A DNA stretch of 64,000 nucleotides. Origin: Oscillospiraceae bacterium. GTDB taxonomy: Bacteria > Bacillota > Clostridia > Oscillospirales > CAG-272. The notes beneath the pieces were generated by a model. It worked only from the letters and a program-made list of their open reading frames with translations, made no database searches and had not been told where the DNA came from. Both the position numbers and the translations under genes were made by a program. The DNA is taken from assembly GCA_015065005.1 (NCBI GenBank), contig SVRE01000002.1, positions 1-64,000 on the forward strand, written 5' to 3'. The first letter of the stretch is position 1; the number at the start of each line of letters is the position of its first letter. Below, piece after piece: positions 1-10,164 of this stretch.

Positions 1-171
1 GTCAACAGCAAAAACCTCTTCATTCTTGCCGCAGTAAGCCTTTTTTATAGGATGCACCTTTTTGTCAACGGTAACGCCCGCCCAGTTGCCGACCTTTTCA
101 CTACTGCCGGTCAACGCATTATACATGGTGGTCTTTCCGCTATTGGGGTTACCCGCTAATGCAATTCTCAT
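1..171 (-). CDS. feoB: Ferrous iron transport protein B, N-terminal part (cut by window edge)
   Basis: Reverse strand reads [38 protein letters not shown], the FeoB G-domain P-loop; feoA lies directly upstream. Confidence 0.92.
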   Translation of the reverse strand, partial: MRIALAGNPNSGKTTMYNALTGSSEKVGNWAGVTVDKKVHPIKKAYCGKNEEVFAVD

Positions 172-199
172 TTCTCTCCTCCTAAATTTTGCGAATAAG

Positions 200-218
200 T
201 TAGTTTGCACTAACCTAA
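200..218. promoter_or_regulatory. DtxR/IdeR-like operator between feoA and feoB
   Basis: TTAGTTTGCACTAACCTAA resembles the IdeR/DtxR consensus TTAGGTTAGSCTAACCTAA. Confidence 0.5.
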
Positions 219-246
219 CTGTAAAAAAATAATCTTTCGATTATTT

Positions 247-459
247 TTAAATTTCGATAGCCTCGCACAAATTTTTATCAAAATTGTATCTGCTATCCTT
301 TATGGAAACTGTGCATCCGCTTTTGCGGCGAGCAACAACCGTAATCGGCTCTCCACTATAACAACCGAGTGAAAACAAAAAAGAATTCAAATCTTCATCA
401 TCGGTGTTAATGCTTTTCACAATATACTCAACACCCTCTGTCGCCTCACGTAAGGTCAT
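247..459 (-). CDS. feoA: Ferrous iron transport protein A (FeoA, SH3-like)
   Basis: 70-aa ORF directly upstream of feoB; FeoA-like sequence (LGCYSGEPITVVARRKSGCTVSIKDSRYNFDKNLCEAI). Confidence 0.85.
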   Translation of the reverse strand: MTLREATEGVEYIVKSINTDDEDLNSFLFSLGCYSGEPITVVARRKSGCTVSIKDSRYNFDKNLCEAIEI

Positions 460-480
460 AGCCGTCTCCTTTCAAAGCAA

Positions 481-533
481 GTTAGCTTGGTCTAACCGAA
501 TACTATTTTAGCCTAATATCAATAATTTGTCAA
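481..533 (-). promoter_or_regulatory. feoA promoter with overlapping palindromic operator
   Basis: Minus strand TTGACA (528-533), 17-nt spacer, TAAAAT (505-510), followed by GTTAG-N6-CTAAC (481-496). Confidence 0.6.
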
Positions 534-652
534 GTAATTTTTTAAAGTTTTTTAAAAAATTTGAAAATTAGTGAAAAATAACCTTTTCCATCTTATCTTC
601 ACAATAGATTTTTATGCAAATTTACCCCTATAAATACCTTTAATACAATATG

Positions 653-690
653 AAAAGCGATTGCTCTCCTTACGGATAGCAATCGCTTTT
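653..690. terminator. Rho-independent terminator
   Basis: AAAAGCGATTGCT / AGCAATCGCTTTT 13-bp stem just past the end of the 703-4479 gene. Confidence 0.75.
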
Positions 691-702
691 AATGCTAAAT
701 GA

Positions 703-3700
703 TTAGTTGAGTCTTACATTATCAATAATTGCTGCTGTGTCATAAACGGAGTCACCTACGTCATAAACAACAAAACGAATTGTAATAATTTGATCCTGAA
801 GAGCAGAAATATCAAAGCTTACTGTTTTCCAGCCTGTGTGATAGCATGATTCATCTCCACCCTCAAAATTGATTCCTGTTATTGTATACCATGTGCTGGC
901 GTTGACAGATTCCTGTGCTATAAGTGTAACGTTACCATAAGCATCAATTATTTCAACATAGAATTTATCATCATATTGAGAGCCAACATATTCCATAGGC
1001 TCCTCTGATACAACATTGTAATCAAAAATAATCTTTGTCACACCCTCGGAAACATTGAAGCTTTGATACAATATGCTTCCCTGTGTTGCTTCGGTATAAT
1101 CTGTTGTGCCGGAGCCAATGCCTGTTGTCAAAATAGCCATTTGTGATTCATGTGTCGGTAATGCTGCGCCAAGTTTATTTATTACACGTACGTCACCCTC
1201 GCTATTCCAGCCTGCAAGATCAACCTCATCCTCAAAGCTTCCGTTTTCAAGGTCGCTATTGATAATAGTCATGCTCTCACCGTTGAACATAGGATATGCG
1301 GAAGGTCCAAACATCTCTCTTCCTTCAAAGTAATCATTTTCTCCACAAAGCTCCTTAGCTAATACAAATGCATCATATGAAGAGTAACCGTTTAAAAGTG
1401 CATTGACATATGCCTGCATAAACTCACGGCTATAGTCTGCCATTACAGAGTTGCAGAAGCCTATAACGCTCTCAGCTGATGTTGCCAAGATGGCATCAGA
1501 CATTGCTGTATCAACGCTACCGTCAACGCCCATAAATTCACAGCTTTCAGAGAATACGAATGAACCGTCAAGCGCACCGTCGCCATAGTAATATGTCCAG
1601 AAAGAAGGCAAAATAGCGTATGTAGCTGTATTGCCCACAAAAATCTTTGCTATACGATGCATCTTAAGATCATTTGCATACGCAAGATCCTTTGCCCAAG
1701 TAACCTTTTCTGACAATATAATGCTAGGTAGTTTTTCTGTTTTAGCTATACCTGTTTTATACTCATAATATGCACCATGAGCCGACAACATAATAATTTC
1801 ATACTGGCTGAGCTTCTTATAATCCGCGACGGTTACTTCCCAGTCAACCACCGTGTCAAGGCCCTTGCTTTCCCAAAGCTCTTCTAACTTCTGATAATAA
1901 GGAACACGGTATTCTTCAACATCCCATGCCTGGTTAAATGACCAATAAACAACCGCATCTATTTGATCAATGTTATCAATTACATCCCAATCAAAATCGC
2001 CAATAACAAAATCTTCCTCTTCTATTTGAGCCAAATCCTCTAAGGCTATAGCTCCAATTGCTCCTGAAGAGTACATAAATGTAAATGTCTTGCTACCGTC
2101 ATCATAAACGATTGAATCCGGTGCAACAAGCTCCATCTCAACAAGCTGATCAAGCTTTGTTTCTGCTATAACCTTTAGCTCTTCGACATCCTCAGCTTCT
2201 ACATCCTCAAAAATTTCAGAGATAATAATTTCGTCAGTCTCCGCCATTTTGTCAACATCCTCTTCGGACATAGCTGTTACAAGAGAAATTGTTATTTCAT
2301 TTGATTTAATTGTACCGCCTTCATGAGTACCAACCGCGTACAAGCCATAAACATCAGATGCTTCACTTAACGTAATTATACAAGTAAATACACCATCATT
2401 TGTAAACTCGTCGCCTGTTTCCGAATACAAACCGTTGTCATACATCACAGAAGCAACTTTTCCTGTAGTGTAGTATAATGTAACTGATGAAGGATTTACA
2501 TCGTTGTTAAGAAGCTCTGCATATACATAAAGTGGAGCAACTACACCGTTTTCGATAAGAACTGTGTTGTCAATTACATTTATCATCAAAACACTTTCGG
2601 GCTTTCCACAATATGTACATTTTCCGCTTTCATAAAGGTGACCTGTTGCTTCGATTGTCTGAGAGGAAAGCTCTTTTTCACAAATTAAGCAAATTTCCAT
2701 CTTTAAGCCTTCTTCTTCGCAAGTTGGCTCTTCCGTTGTAGCCCATTCGGGGTTGTGACCTGTTGCGTCAATTGCCTGTGAGGAAAGCTCTTTTTCACAA
2801 ATTGAGCAAATTTCCACCTTTAAGCCTTCTTCTTCACAAGTTGGCTCTTCCACTGTAACCCATTCAGTATCGTGACCTGTTGCAGGAAGCTCAACATAAC
2901 CGGAAAATTCACAATATTCGCAATATTCATAAGCATCCCAACCGGACTCTTCACAGGTTGGTGCTTGAGCATCTATGTTAACTAATGCTACATGCTCGGG
3001 ATAACGCAACAAGAACTTAAGCTCATGACAAGCACTACATTCGCTCGCATCCATGCCAAATACGTCACATGTTGGCTCAATCATATTGAACCATTCACCC
3101 CATTGGTGATTACATCCGTCTATTACACTTCCACAATCCACGACCTTACCGTTTGTCAATTCAATTATCAAGTGCTTGTTTTCATCTATGTATGCATTTT
3201 TAACATCTACACTATCGGCACCTGTTGCATTCTCACCGACAACCTTGCCAAGGTTAACACCAACGTTAGGATTATCAGTATAATAAATAATTAAATTTCC
3301 GTCATCGTCTATTTCTGTTTTTGCAATACCAACGCCGTCCTTACCGTCTTTGCCGTCAACTCCGTCTTTACCGTCTACACCGTCTTTTCCGTCTTTGCCG
3401 TCAACTCCGTCTTTACCATCAACGCCATCAGCTCCGTCAGCACCGTCAACGCCGTCTTTACCAACAACATTGCCAAGATTCTTAATTGTTCCGTCGGTTA
3501 ATTCGATAATTAAGTTGCCCTCTTCATCAATGGTAGCATTACTTATGCCAACGCCGTCAACACCATCTTTACCGTCTTCACCATCTTTGCCATCTTCGCC
3601 ATCCTCACCATCAGTTCCGTCAGCTCCAACCACCTTGCCAAGATCCTTGATTGTACCGTCAGTCAACTCAATAATAAGGTTACCGCTTTCGCTAATAGTT

Positions 3701-4479
3701 ACATTGCTAATGCCAACACCGTCAGTGCCATCAGCACCGTTTGCACCAACTACCTTGCCTAGGTTTTGAACTGTGCCGTCGGTCAATTCAATAACAAGAT
3801 TGCCGTCAGCATCGATTGTTGTTGTCTTTATGCCAACACCGTCAGCACCGTCATTGCCGTCAGAGCCAACTACCTTACCAAGGTTTTGGATTGTGCCGTC
3901 TGTTAACTCGATAATAAGGTTGCCGTCAGCATCAATAGTTGTTGTTTTAATGCCGATACCGGCGTCACCGTCATCACCCTTGTCGCCCTTGTCACCCTTG
4001 TTACCGTTGTTACCTTGTGAGCCGTTGTTTCCAACAACCTTGCCAAGGTTCTTAACAGTGCCGTCAGTTAACTCAATGATAAGGTGACCGTTTTCGTCAA
4101 TGTGTGCGGATTTAATGCCAACACCGTGATATCCGGAAACAGAGCCAAGGATTACAGGTGTTGTTGGGTCATCGCTGAAATATACTGTAAGATTTCCGTC
4201 AGGGTCTACAAACATTTCTTCAATGCCTCGTCCGTCCTTACCTCTGCAAAGAGCAAGGAATTCATCAAGGCTGCCGTCATAACCAAGATCTGTAGCCTTC
4301 TCGTAGGTCAACCTAATTGCCTCTGGGATTTCGTCACCGGGATCACCTGGGTCCTGTGTTCCGCCTTGGCTGCTCTCAGGATTAAACAAACCGTAATCCA
4401 AAATTTCACAAGAGCAAACGCACATTATGCATACTAACAACAGAGACATTATTAGTAGCAATTTTGATTTTTGAAACAT
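703..4479 (-). CDS. Secreted lipoprotein: collagen-like GXY repeats alternating with ~30-aa beta units, CxxC repeats, C-terminal CHAT/clan CD peptidase-like domain
   Basis: Lipobox LLVCIMCVCSC; GKDGVDGADGADGVDGKDG tracts; repeated IKTTTIDADGNLIIELTDGTIQNLGKVVG; repeated ATGH..W..EEPTCEEEGLK.EIC.ICEKELSSQ; putative His (IIMLSAHGAYY) and Cys (FVFSESCEFMG) with downstream AILATSAESVIGF. Confidence 0.7.
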   Translation of the reverse strand: MFQKSKLLLIMSLLLVCIMCVCSCEILDYGLFNPESSQGGTQDPGDPGDEIPEAIRLTYEKATDLGYDGSLDEFLALCRGKDGRGIEEMFVDPDGNLTVYFSDDPTTPVILGSVSGYHGVGIKSAHIDENGHLIIELTDGTVKNLGKVVGNNGSQGNNGNKGDKGDKGDDGDAGIGIKTTTIDADGNLIIELTDGTIQNLGKVVGSDGNDGADGVGIKTTTIDADGNLVIELTDGTVQNLGKVVGANGADGTDGVGISNVTISESGNLIIELTDGTIKDLGKVVGADGTDGEDGEDGKDGEDGKDGVDGVGISNATIDEEGNLIIELTDGTIKNLGNVVGKDGVDGADGADGVDGKDGVDGKDGKDGVDGKDGVDGKDGKDGVGIAKTEIDDDGNLIIYYTDNPNVGVNLGKVVGENATGADSVDVKNAYIDENKHLIIELTNGKVVDCGSVIDGCNHQWGEWFNMIEPTCDVFGMDASECSACHELKFLLRYPEHVALVNIDAQAPTCEESGWDAYEYCEYCEFSGYVELPATGHDTEWVTVEEPTCEEEGLKVEICSICEKELSSQAIDATGHNPEWATTEEPTCEEEGLKMEICLICEKELSSQTIEATGHLYESGKCTYCGKPESVLMINVIDNTVLIENGVVAPLYVYAELLNNDVNPSSVTLYYTTGKVASVMYDNGLYSETGDEFTNDGVFTCIITLSEASDVYGLYAVGTHEGGTIKSNEITISLVTAMSEEDVDKMAETDEIIISEIFEDVEAEDVEELKVIAETKLDQLVEMELVAPDSIVYDDGSKTFTFMYSSGAIGAIALEDLAQIEEEDFVIGDFDWDVIDNIDQIDAVVYWSFNQAWDVEEYRVPYYQKLEELWESKGLDTVVDWEVTVADYKKLSQYEIIMLSAHGAYYEYKTGIAKTEKLPSIILSEKVTWAKDLAYANDLKMHRIAKIFVGNTATYAILPSFWTYYYGDGALDGSFVFSESCEFMGVDGSVDTAMSDAILATSAESVIGFCNSVMADYSREFMQAYVNALLNGYSSYDAFVLAKELCGENDYFEGREMFGPSAYPMFNGESMTIINSDLENGSFEDEVDLAGWNSEGDVRVINKLGAALPTHESQMAILTTGIGSGTTDYTEATQGSILYQSFNVSEGVTKIIFDYNVVSEEPMEYVGSQYDDKFYVEIIDAYGNVTLIAQESVNASTWYTITGINFEGGDESCYHTGWKTVSFDISALQDQIITIRFVVYDVGDSVYDTAAIIDNVRLN

Positions 4480-4542
4480 AATTTTCTCCTCCTAAATAAA
4501 TGTTAGGTGCATCAAAATTAATAAATATAACACCACAATATT

Positions 4543-4571
4543 ATTATACTCCTAACAAGAGCAAATTTCAA
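4543..4571 (-). promoter_or_regulatory. Sigma-A-type promoter for the 703-4479 gene
   Basis: Minus strand TTGAAA (4566-4571), 17 nt, TATAAT (4543-4548). Confidence 0.6.
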
Positions 4572-5240
4572 CATATTTATTCATTTTTCTGGTTAATTAT
4601 TCCAAAAATAATATTGTGCAAATTTGCATTATTGTAAAATTTATCTTTAAAATTTTATGTAAAAGATGAAGTTTTTTCCATTTACGTACACGTGTAGGCT
4701 TTTTTATATTTTTGCCATTAACGTCTGTGCTGAATATTATGACAAAGTGTTCATCAAGCATTGTACAATATTCATAGTTTAAAGCAACTTTTTATACTAT
4801 GTTTTGCGAATTTTCACACAGGGTTAGGCGTTTTTTAAAAGCAATTTTTAGCAACAAACAATGTTAGACGTTTTATCAAATATTGCAAACATTCAAATAT
4901 AATTTATGTATTTTCTTTCATAAACTACACTACTATACTTTTGTTTTTTAAAATTATCTATTACTAATTGTCAGAACATTATACAGACTTTTCCCGGCAG
5001 TTTAATTAGCAAAGAGAATTTTTATTGGGCATGTAGATTAACAGAAATAATAACAATAATGTTAAATTACCCTTGAAAACTTATTTAATGTCTTCCTAAT
5101 TAAAGATTGCATCGCAATAATATGGTTTTCAAGGGTATATTTTTTATGATTTAATTCTTCAATAATATTATAATTTTTCAAAATAAATCCAAAAGTATAG
5201 CATTTTAAAAACAACTCAACATAGCAAAAGAAAAGGAAAA

Positions 5241-5266
5241 ACACCCCGTGGGAAACCACGGGGTGT
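5241..5266 (-). terminator. Rho-independent terminator of the coiled-coil lipoprotein gene
   Basis: ACACCCCGTGG-N4-CCACGGGGTGT 11-bp perfect stem followed on the minus strand by TTTTCCTTTT. Confidence 0.8.
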
Positions 5267-5314
5267 TTGGAGGGGTAATCTCGCACGGGTTAAGTGCGAA
5301 ACGCATTTAACTAA

Positions 5315-8300
5315 TTACGGATTTGCAGTAGCTGCATTGGAGATTTCCTTATCAACTGTTGACTTATCATTAATAATGAAGTTGTTAAGAGCTGTATATC
5401 TGTCGATACCAAACTCAGCAGCTTCTTCAATAGAACTATCAATAGCCTCAATAGAAACGTTGAAGGATTCAACAGCGTTCCATGTTGATGGCCATTCAGC
5501 CTTCTTGGATACCCAGTATTCAGCAACCTGAACCATACCGTCATACTTAGCAAGTGTGAAGAGGAGATCAGCGTCGATGTCGCCATCTTCCTGTGCCTTA
5601 TCACAGTAGCCATCTTCGAATGCAGCGATAGCAGCCTTAATTGCATCTACAGCATCTCTCTTTTCAACTGTGTTGTCAAGAGTGATTGTGTTGAGTGCAC
5701 CGAGAGCCTCAATAGCATCTTCGATTGCCTTAATCTGTGCAGCAGCTTCTTCTGCCATCTTCTTGCACTTAGCATACTCAACAGCGAATGTTTCATGAGC
5801 AGCATAGAGACCGAAGTCAGGATCTGTAGTATCATCAAATACAACATAGTATGTTGCAACAATTGTGTTGTATCTTTCTTCAATATTCTTGAAGTTGTTG
5901 CCAGCCTTATCCCAATCATGGAATGTGTAAGAACCACCGTTAACAATAGCGATAGCATCCTTAATCCACTGTTCAGCCAAGCCCTTAGCTGTAGCATATG
6001 TAGCATTAGCAGTCTTTGTGATTGTTTCAAGTTTAGCAAATGCCTCGCTTGTAAGGAATGCATATGTTGTACCCTTACCACCGATAATCTTAGTATCTGT
6101 AGTAGCAGCAACAGCAGCAGCAATAGCAGCCATAACTTCATCATCTGTAGCGCCAGCCTTAGCCAACATTTCGTCAGAGTAGAAGTAGTTGAGCCATTCA
6201 GCTTCAACCTTATCCATCAAAGCAACGATTTCGTTGTAGTAGTCAAGCTTGTTAGCATTATCGCCAACCTTAGCAACAAGTGTTTCGATAGCAGTCTTAA
6301 GTTCATCAGCCTTGGTCTCTGCCTCGAGAGCGAGAGCCTTGTACTCAGGAACGTACTTGTTGTTAATCTTTTCCTGGAGATCGTAGAAGTCAACCATTTC
6401 AAATGTGCCATCACCATCAACATCAACAGGGAATCTTGTTTCATATGTCATACCTGTGATTACAGTGGAGAGTGACTTAAGTGCAACGGATACTTCATAA
6501 ATTCTCTTACCATGGTTGAGCTTAACAGCACCAAGAGCCTCAAGTTCATCGATAAGTTCCTTAGCCTCGAGATACTTCTGAGCAGCAAACTCAGTATACT
6601 TATTGAATGATGCGATTGCACCGTTGAGTGCGTCTTCAGCAAGTGAAGATGTTACACTACCAGTAGCGATTACATATCCTTCAGTAGAATCAGCCTGTAC
6701 ATCAGCATAAACAGCATCAATACGTGTTCTAAATGCATCAAGTGTGTCAGCGGCGTTGATGTCAGTTACATTCCAAGCGCCATCCTTCCAGTAGAGGGCC
6801 TTAAGTTCAGTGATGATAGCAGCAAGCTTACCTTCAGCAGCCTTGATAACCGCGATTCTGTTTCTTGCAATATCGCCAATCATAGCCTTCTGGTTCAAAG
6901 CGGTAGCAACAGCATTGTTATTAGCAGCAGTCTTGATTGCAGCATCAAGAGCTGTGATAGCCTTTTCGCTATTGTCAACAGCTACAGAATCAACGTCAAG
7001 AACCATCTTACCGTCAACCTCAACACCGTTGATAGCAGCCTTAAGTACTACGATGAATGCTTCAACACCTACAGCCTCAACGTCAGCAAATTCATAGCTA
7101 TCGTAAACACTCTTCAAAGCTTCAACGTAGCCCTTAACGTTTGTGAGTTGTGCATAGTTTTTAATGGAACCCTTATATGTACCGAATACATAGTCACGGT
7201 TTGCATCTGTAATTGTGTCATCACAGAATGCGTATGCAGCAATGTAAGCCTCATTTGTGGACTGATACTTAGCATCAGCAACCCAAGCACCAACCTTAGC
7301 AACAGCATCAGCGGCAGTTGTGTCATTCCACAGCAAGCCGGTTGAATCCCAGTTGCCAATAATTGTAATAACCTCATTTACAAGGTCAGCAGCATCAGCA
7401 GCAGCCTGAAGCATATTTTCATATCTTTCAGCAACAGCCTCAGCAGCATCCTCATTGTAGAGAGATTCAGCCATAGCTCTTACATAAATTTCAAGCTTGC
7501 CAGCATCTGTTTCAGCAGCAGCAGCAGCTTCAGTAGCAATTTGAGCATTAGCAGAAGTCTCGAACTCAGCTACCTTTGTGTCAGCATCTGCGTTAGCAGC
7601 AGCTTCACCGTCAGCAGCAGCCTTTTCATCAACTGTAGCATATGTGCCAAGAACCTCAGCAGTAGCCTGTGTCAAAGCATCATTTTCAGCCAATGTGTCA
7701 TCAGCAGCCATCAATTCAGCCTTCTTAGCTTCGATAGCAGCGTTGATTGCTTCCTTAGCAGAAGCTACAAAGCCATCCTTAACGGAAGCGATGTATACGT
7801 TTCTGTAGTTTGCCTTATATGTTTCAAAGTTAGCAGCAGTCATTTCTGCAATATCTTCAGCAATAACCTCAGCCTTAACAGCCGCGATTACCTCTTCAGC
7901 AAGACCAGCCTCGTAGAGGTCACGGTGTGTGCTGTTTTCAATAGAAGTCTTAAGAGATGCGATAGCTGCCTGGTATTCATCAATGATATCTCCATCTGTG
8001 CTACCAAGCTTTACATCTCTGCCAAGAATCTTAGCAACGATATCGTCAATGTTCTTCTTAGCTATGTTCTTATAGCCTTCGTAAGAAACTGTTTCGTCCT
8101 TTGTTGTGCCGCCATTTAATTCAATGTAAGCATTCCAAATGTCGAGGTACTCATCCTTAAGAGTTGCATCCTCAAATGCAATTTCAAGAGCAACCATCTT
8201 TTCATAAATCTTATCAGCGTCCTTTACAGCCTGGATAGATTCAGCAGATATGCTGATAGAAGTGATAGCATCAACCTTAGCTCTCAAGGACTCTTCAAGT

Positions 8301-9958
8301 GTCTTCAAATTAGCCTTGATTTCAACGAGCTCGTTGTAGAGGTCAGCAAGGCCATCCTCAGTTACAGCTCTTGTTACTGTGAACAAAATGTCCTCAGCGC
8401 GGAGTCTAACAGCCTTAGCTTCGTCTGGATCATATGGACCTTCATCAATGTCGAGAACGATTGCAACAAACTTAGAGTAAGCATACTCATAGTCTTCTTG
8501 GAGAAGCTTTTCTGTCAATGCAACATAAGCATTCTTAAATGCGTCAACATCGATTGCCTCAAGAGCTTCTTCAAGAGCAGCAACTCTTGTAGCAAGGTTT
8601 GTAACCTCTGTCTTATCGCCAACGGAAAGCTTGAGGTTAGAAATTTCTGTCTTAAGAGCAGCGATTTCATCTGCGTTAGTCTTAATATCAGCAGCAAGCT
8701 TTGTTTCAAGATCAGTGATTTCCTTCTGGAGATCGCCCTTGAGAGTAGAAAGCTTATCATCAAGGTTAAGATCCTCAATAGCAGCTGTGATAGCGGCCTT
8801 AACCTCAGCCTCTGTCTGAGCAGCTTCTGCAATTTCTCTTACTTCTGCAAGCTCAGCATTTACGTTGTTGAGGTTTTCAACTGTAGCGAGTGTAGCGAGT
8901 GTATTGTTAATTGTTGTGATAGCAGATGTGTTAAGAGCGATATTAGCAGCATTACCATTAATGGAATCCTGCAAATTCTTCTTAGCAGCATTAAGTGCAT
9001 CGTTGAGTGTCTTCTCAGCAGCATCAAGAGCTGTCTGTGTAGCAGCAGCATCAGCTGTTGTCTTAACAGCAGCAAGGTCAGCGATAACCTTATTAAGGTT
9101 CTCAGCTGTAGCAGCAGCATCGGAAAGAGCCTCAAGATCAGCAACTACCTTGTCAAGAGCTGTCTGTGTAGCAGCAGCATCAGCTGTTGTCTTAACAGCA
9201 GCGAGGTCTGCGATAACCTTATTAAGGTTCTCAGCTGTAGCAGCAGCACCGGAAAGAGCCTCAAGATCAGCAACTACCTTGTCAAGAGCTGTCTGTGTAG
9301 CAGCAGCATCAGCTGTTGTCTTAACAGCAGCGAGGTCTGCGATAACCTTATTAAGGTTCTCAGCTGTAGCAGCAGCATCAGCTGTTGCCTTAACAGCAGC
9401 GATAGCAGCCTGGAGCTCAGTTACCTTATCGTTGATCAATGTTGTGTTGCCGGCGATCTTTGCGTCAAGCTCTTCCTGCAACTTTGTGTTTGCCTCGCCA
9501 GCAGCCTTTACAGCCTCTTCGAGAGCAGCCTTTGTAGCAGCAGCATCAGCTGTTGTCTTAACAGCATCGATAGCAGCGTTCAAAGCGGTCTTAGCCTCTT
9601 CAAGAGCGCTACTTGTAGCAGCCGCATTAGCTGTTGCTTCAACCTCTGTAAGTTTTGCAAGTGCTTCTTCAAGAGCAGCCTTTGTAGCAGCAGCATCAGC
9701 TGTGCCTGTTACTGTCTCGAGCTTTGCAGCAACTTCTTCGAGAGCAGCCTTTGTAGCAGCAGCGTCAGCTGTAGCCTTTACAGCATCCATTGCTTCATAC
9801 AAAGCTTTTTGTGCTTCTGTAAGATCTGTCTTAGCTGTGTTCTGAGCATTATTAACCTCTTCCTTTGTAGCAAGGTCATCATGACAGCTTGCAAAAGCAA
9901 ATAGGCATGTAAGAACGCATAATAAAGACACAATTCTTATAAGCATGTTCTTTTTCAT
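5315..9958 (-). CDS. Very large Ala-rich coiled-coil surface lipoprotein
   Basis: Signal and lipobox LFAFASC; repeated TADAAATKAALEEA-type units; low-complexity helical composition. Confidence 0.75.
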   Translation of the reverse strand: MKKNMLIRIVSLLCVLTCLFAFASCHDDLATKEEVNNAQNTAKTDLTEAQKALYEAMDAVKATADAAATKAALEEVAAKLETVTGTADAAATKAALEEALAKLTEVEATANAAATSSALEEAKTALNAAIDAVKTTADAAATKAALEEAVKAAGEANTKLQEELDAKIAGNTTLINDKVTELQAAIAAVKATADAAATAENLNKVIADLAAVKTTADAAATQTALDKVVADLEALSGAAATAENLNKVIADLAAVKTTADAAATQTALDKVVADLEALSDAAATAENLNKVIADLAAVKTTADAAATQTALDAAEKTLNDALNAAKKNLQDSINGNAANIALNTSAITTINNTLATLATVENLNNVNAELAEVREIAEAAQTEAEVKAAITAAIEDLNLDDKLSTLKGDLQKEITDLETKLAADIKTNADEIAALKTEISNLKLSVGDKTEVTNLATRVAALEEALEAIDVDAFKNAYVALTEKLLQEDYEYAYSKFVAIVLDIDEGPYDPDEAKAVRLRAEDILFTVTRAVTEDGLADLYNELVEIKANLKTLEESLRAKVDAITSISISAESIQAVKDADKIYEKMVALEIAFEDATLKDEYLDIWNAYIELNGGTTKDETVSYEGYKNIAKKNIDDIVAKILGRDVKLGSTDGDIIDEYQAAIASLKTSIENSTHRDLYEAGLAEEVIAAVKAEVIAEDIAEMTAANFETYKANYRNVYIASVKDGFVASAKEAINAAIEAKKAELMAADDTLAENDALTQATAEVLGTYATVDEKAAADGEAAANADADTKVAEFETSANAQIATEAAAAAETDAGKLEIYVRAMAESLYNEDAAEAVAERYENMLQAAADAADLVNEVITIIGNWDSTGLLWNDTTAADAVAKVGAWVADAKYQSTNEAYIAAYAFCDDTITDANRDYVFGTYKGSIKNYAQLTNVKGYVEALKSVYDSYEFADVEAVGVEAFIVVLKAAINGVEVDGKMVLDVDSVAVDNSEKAITALDAAIKTAANNNAVATALNQKAMIGDIARNRIAVIKAAEGKLAAIITELKALYWKDGAWNVTDINAADTLDAFRTRIDAVYADVQADSTEGYVIATGSVTSSLAEDALNGAIASFNKYTEFAAQKYLEAKELIDELEALGAVKLNHGKRIYEVSVALKSLSTVITGMTYETRFPVDVDGDGTFEMVDFYDLQEKINNKYVPEYKALALEAETKADELKTAIETLVAKVGDNANKLDYYNEIVALMDKVEAEWLNYFYSDEMLAKAGATDDEVMAAIAAAVAATTDTKIIGGKGTTYAFLTSEAFAKLETITKTANATYATAKGLAEQWIKDAIAIVNGGSYTFHDWDKAGNNFKNIEERYNTIVATYYVVFDDTTDPDFGLYAAHETFAVEYAKCKKMAEEAAAQIKAIEDAIEALGALNTITLDNTVEKRDAVDAIKAAIAAFEDGYCDKAQEDGDIDADLLFTLAKYDGMVQVAEYWVSKKAEWPSTWNAVESFNVSIEAIDSSIEEAAEFGIDRYTALNNFIINDKSTVDKEISNAATANP
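9031..9417 (-). repeat. Tandem 129-bp (43-aa) repeats inside the lipoprotein gene
   Basis: CTGTCTGTGTAGCAGCAGCATCAGCTGTTGTCTTAACAGCAG recurs at about 9031, 9160 and 9289; protein unit AAATAENLNKVIADLAAVKTTADAAATQTALDKVVADLEALSG. Confidence 0.85.
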
Positions 9959-10135
9959 GTTTGTTTTTCCTTTCGTATAATAAAATTTTAAACAATAGTG
10001 AATGATTTTCAGCAGACCTTAAATGCTATGCAGCCCCTGCCGAAACGGGCCGCGACCCCCCTAATACCTCCTTGTTGCTTAGTAAATAGGGACTATGCGA
10101 CGCCAAAAAATCGCAGAGATTCCCTGTTCGAGAGA

Positions 10136-10164
10136 ATTATATCATAGAAAATCTTGCTTGTCAA
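10136..10164 (-). promoter_or_regulatory. Consensus sigma-A promoter for the coiled-coil lipoprotein
   Basis: Minus strand TTGACA (10159-10164), 17 nt, TATAAT (10136-10141). Confidence 0.75.

Noticed and set aside
3350-4087. + strand Ser/Pro-rich ORFs (MPSTPSLPSTPS...)
   Set aside because: Antisense reading of collagen-like GXY codons; not real genes.
5062-5286. 74-aa minus strand ORF
   Set aside because: It begins within the terminator hairpin region at 5241-5266 and has no RBS.
5647-6207. Leu-rich ORFs (5647-6207, 6217-6444, 8515-8832 etc.) in another frame of the lipoprotein gene
   Set aside because: Off-frame reading of the same biased coding sequence; no start signals.
8498-9904. Long + strand ORF (468 aa) and 8865-9845 (326 aa) antisense to the coiled-coil lipoprotein
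   Set aside because: Composition is the mirror of the Ala/Leu-rich repeat gene (Cys/Ser-rich repeats); stop-free frames come from codon bias, with no RBS or domain.
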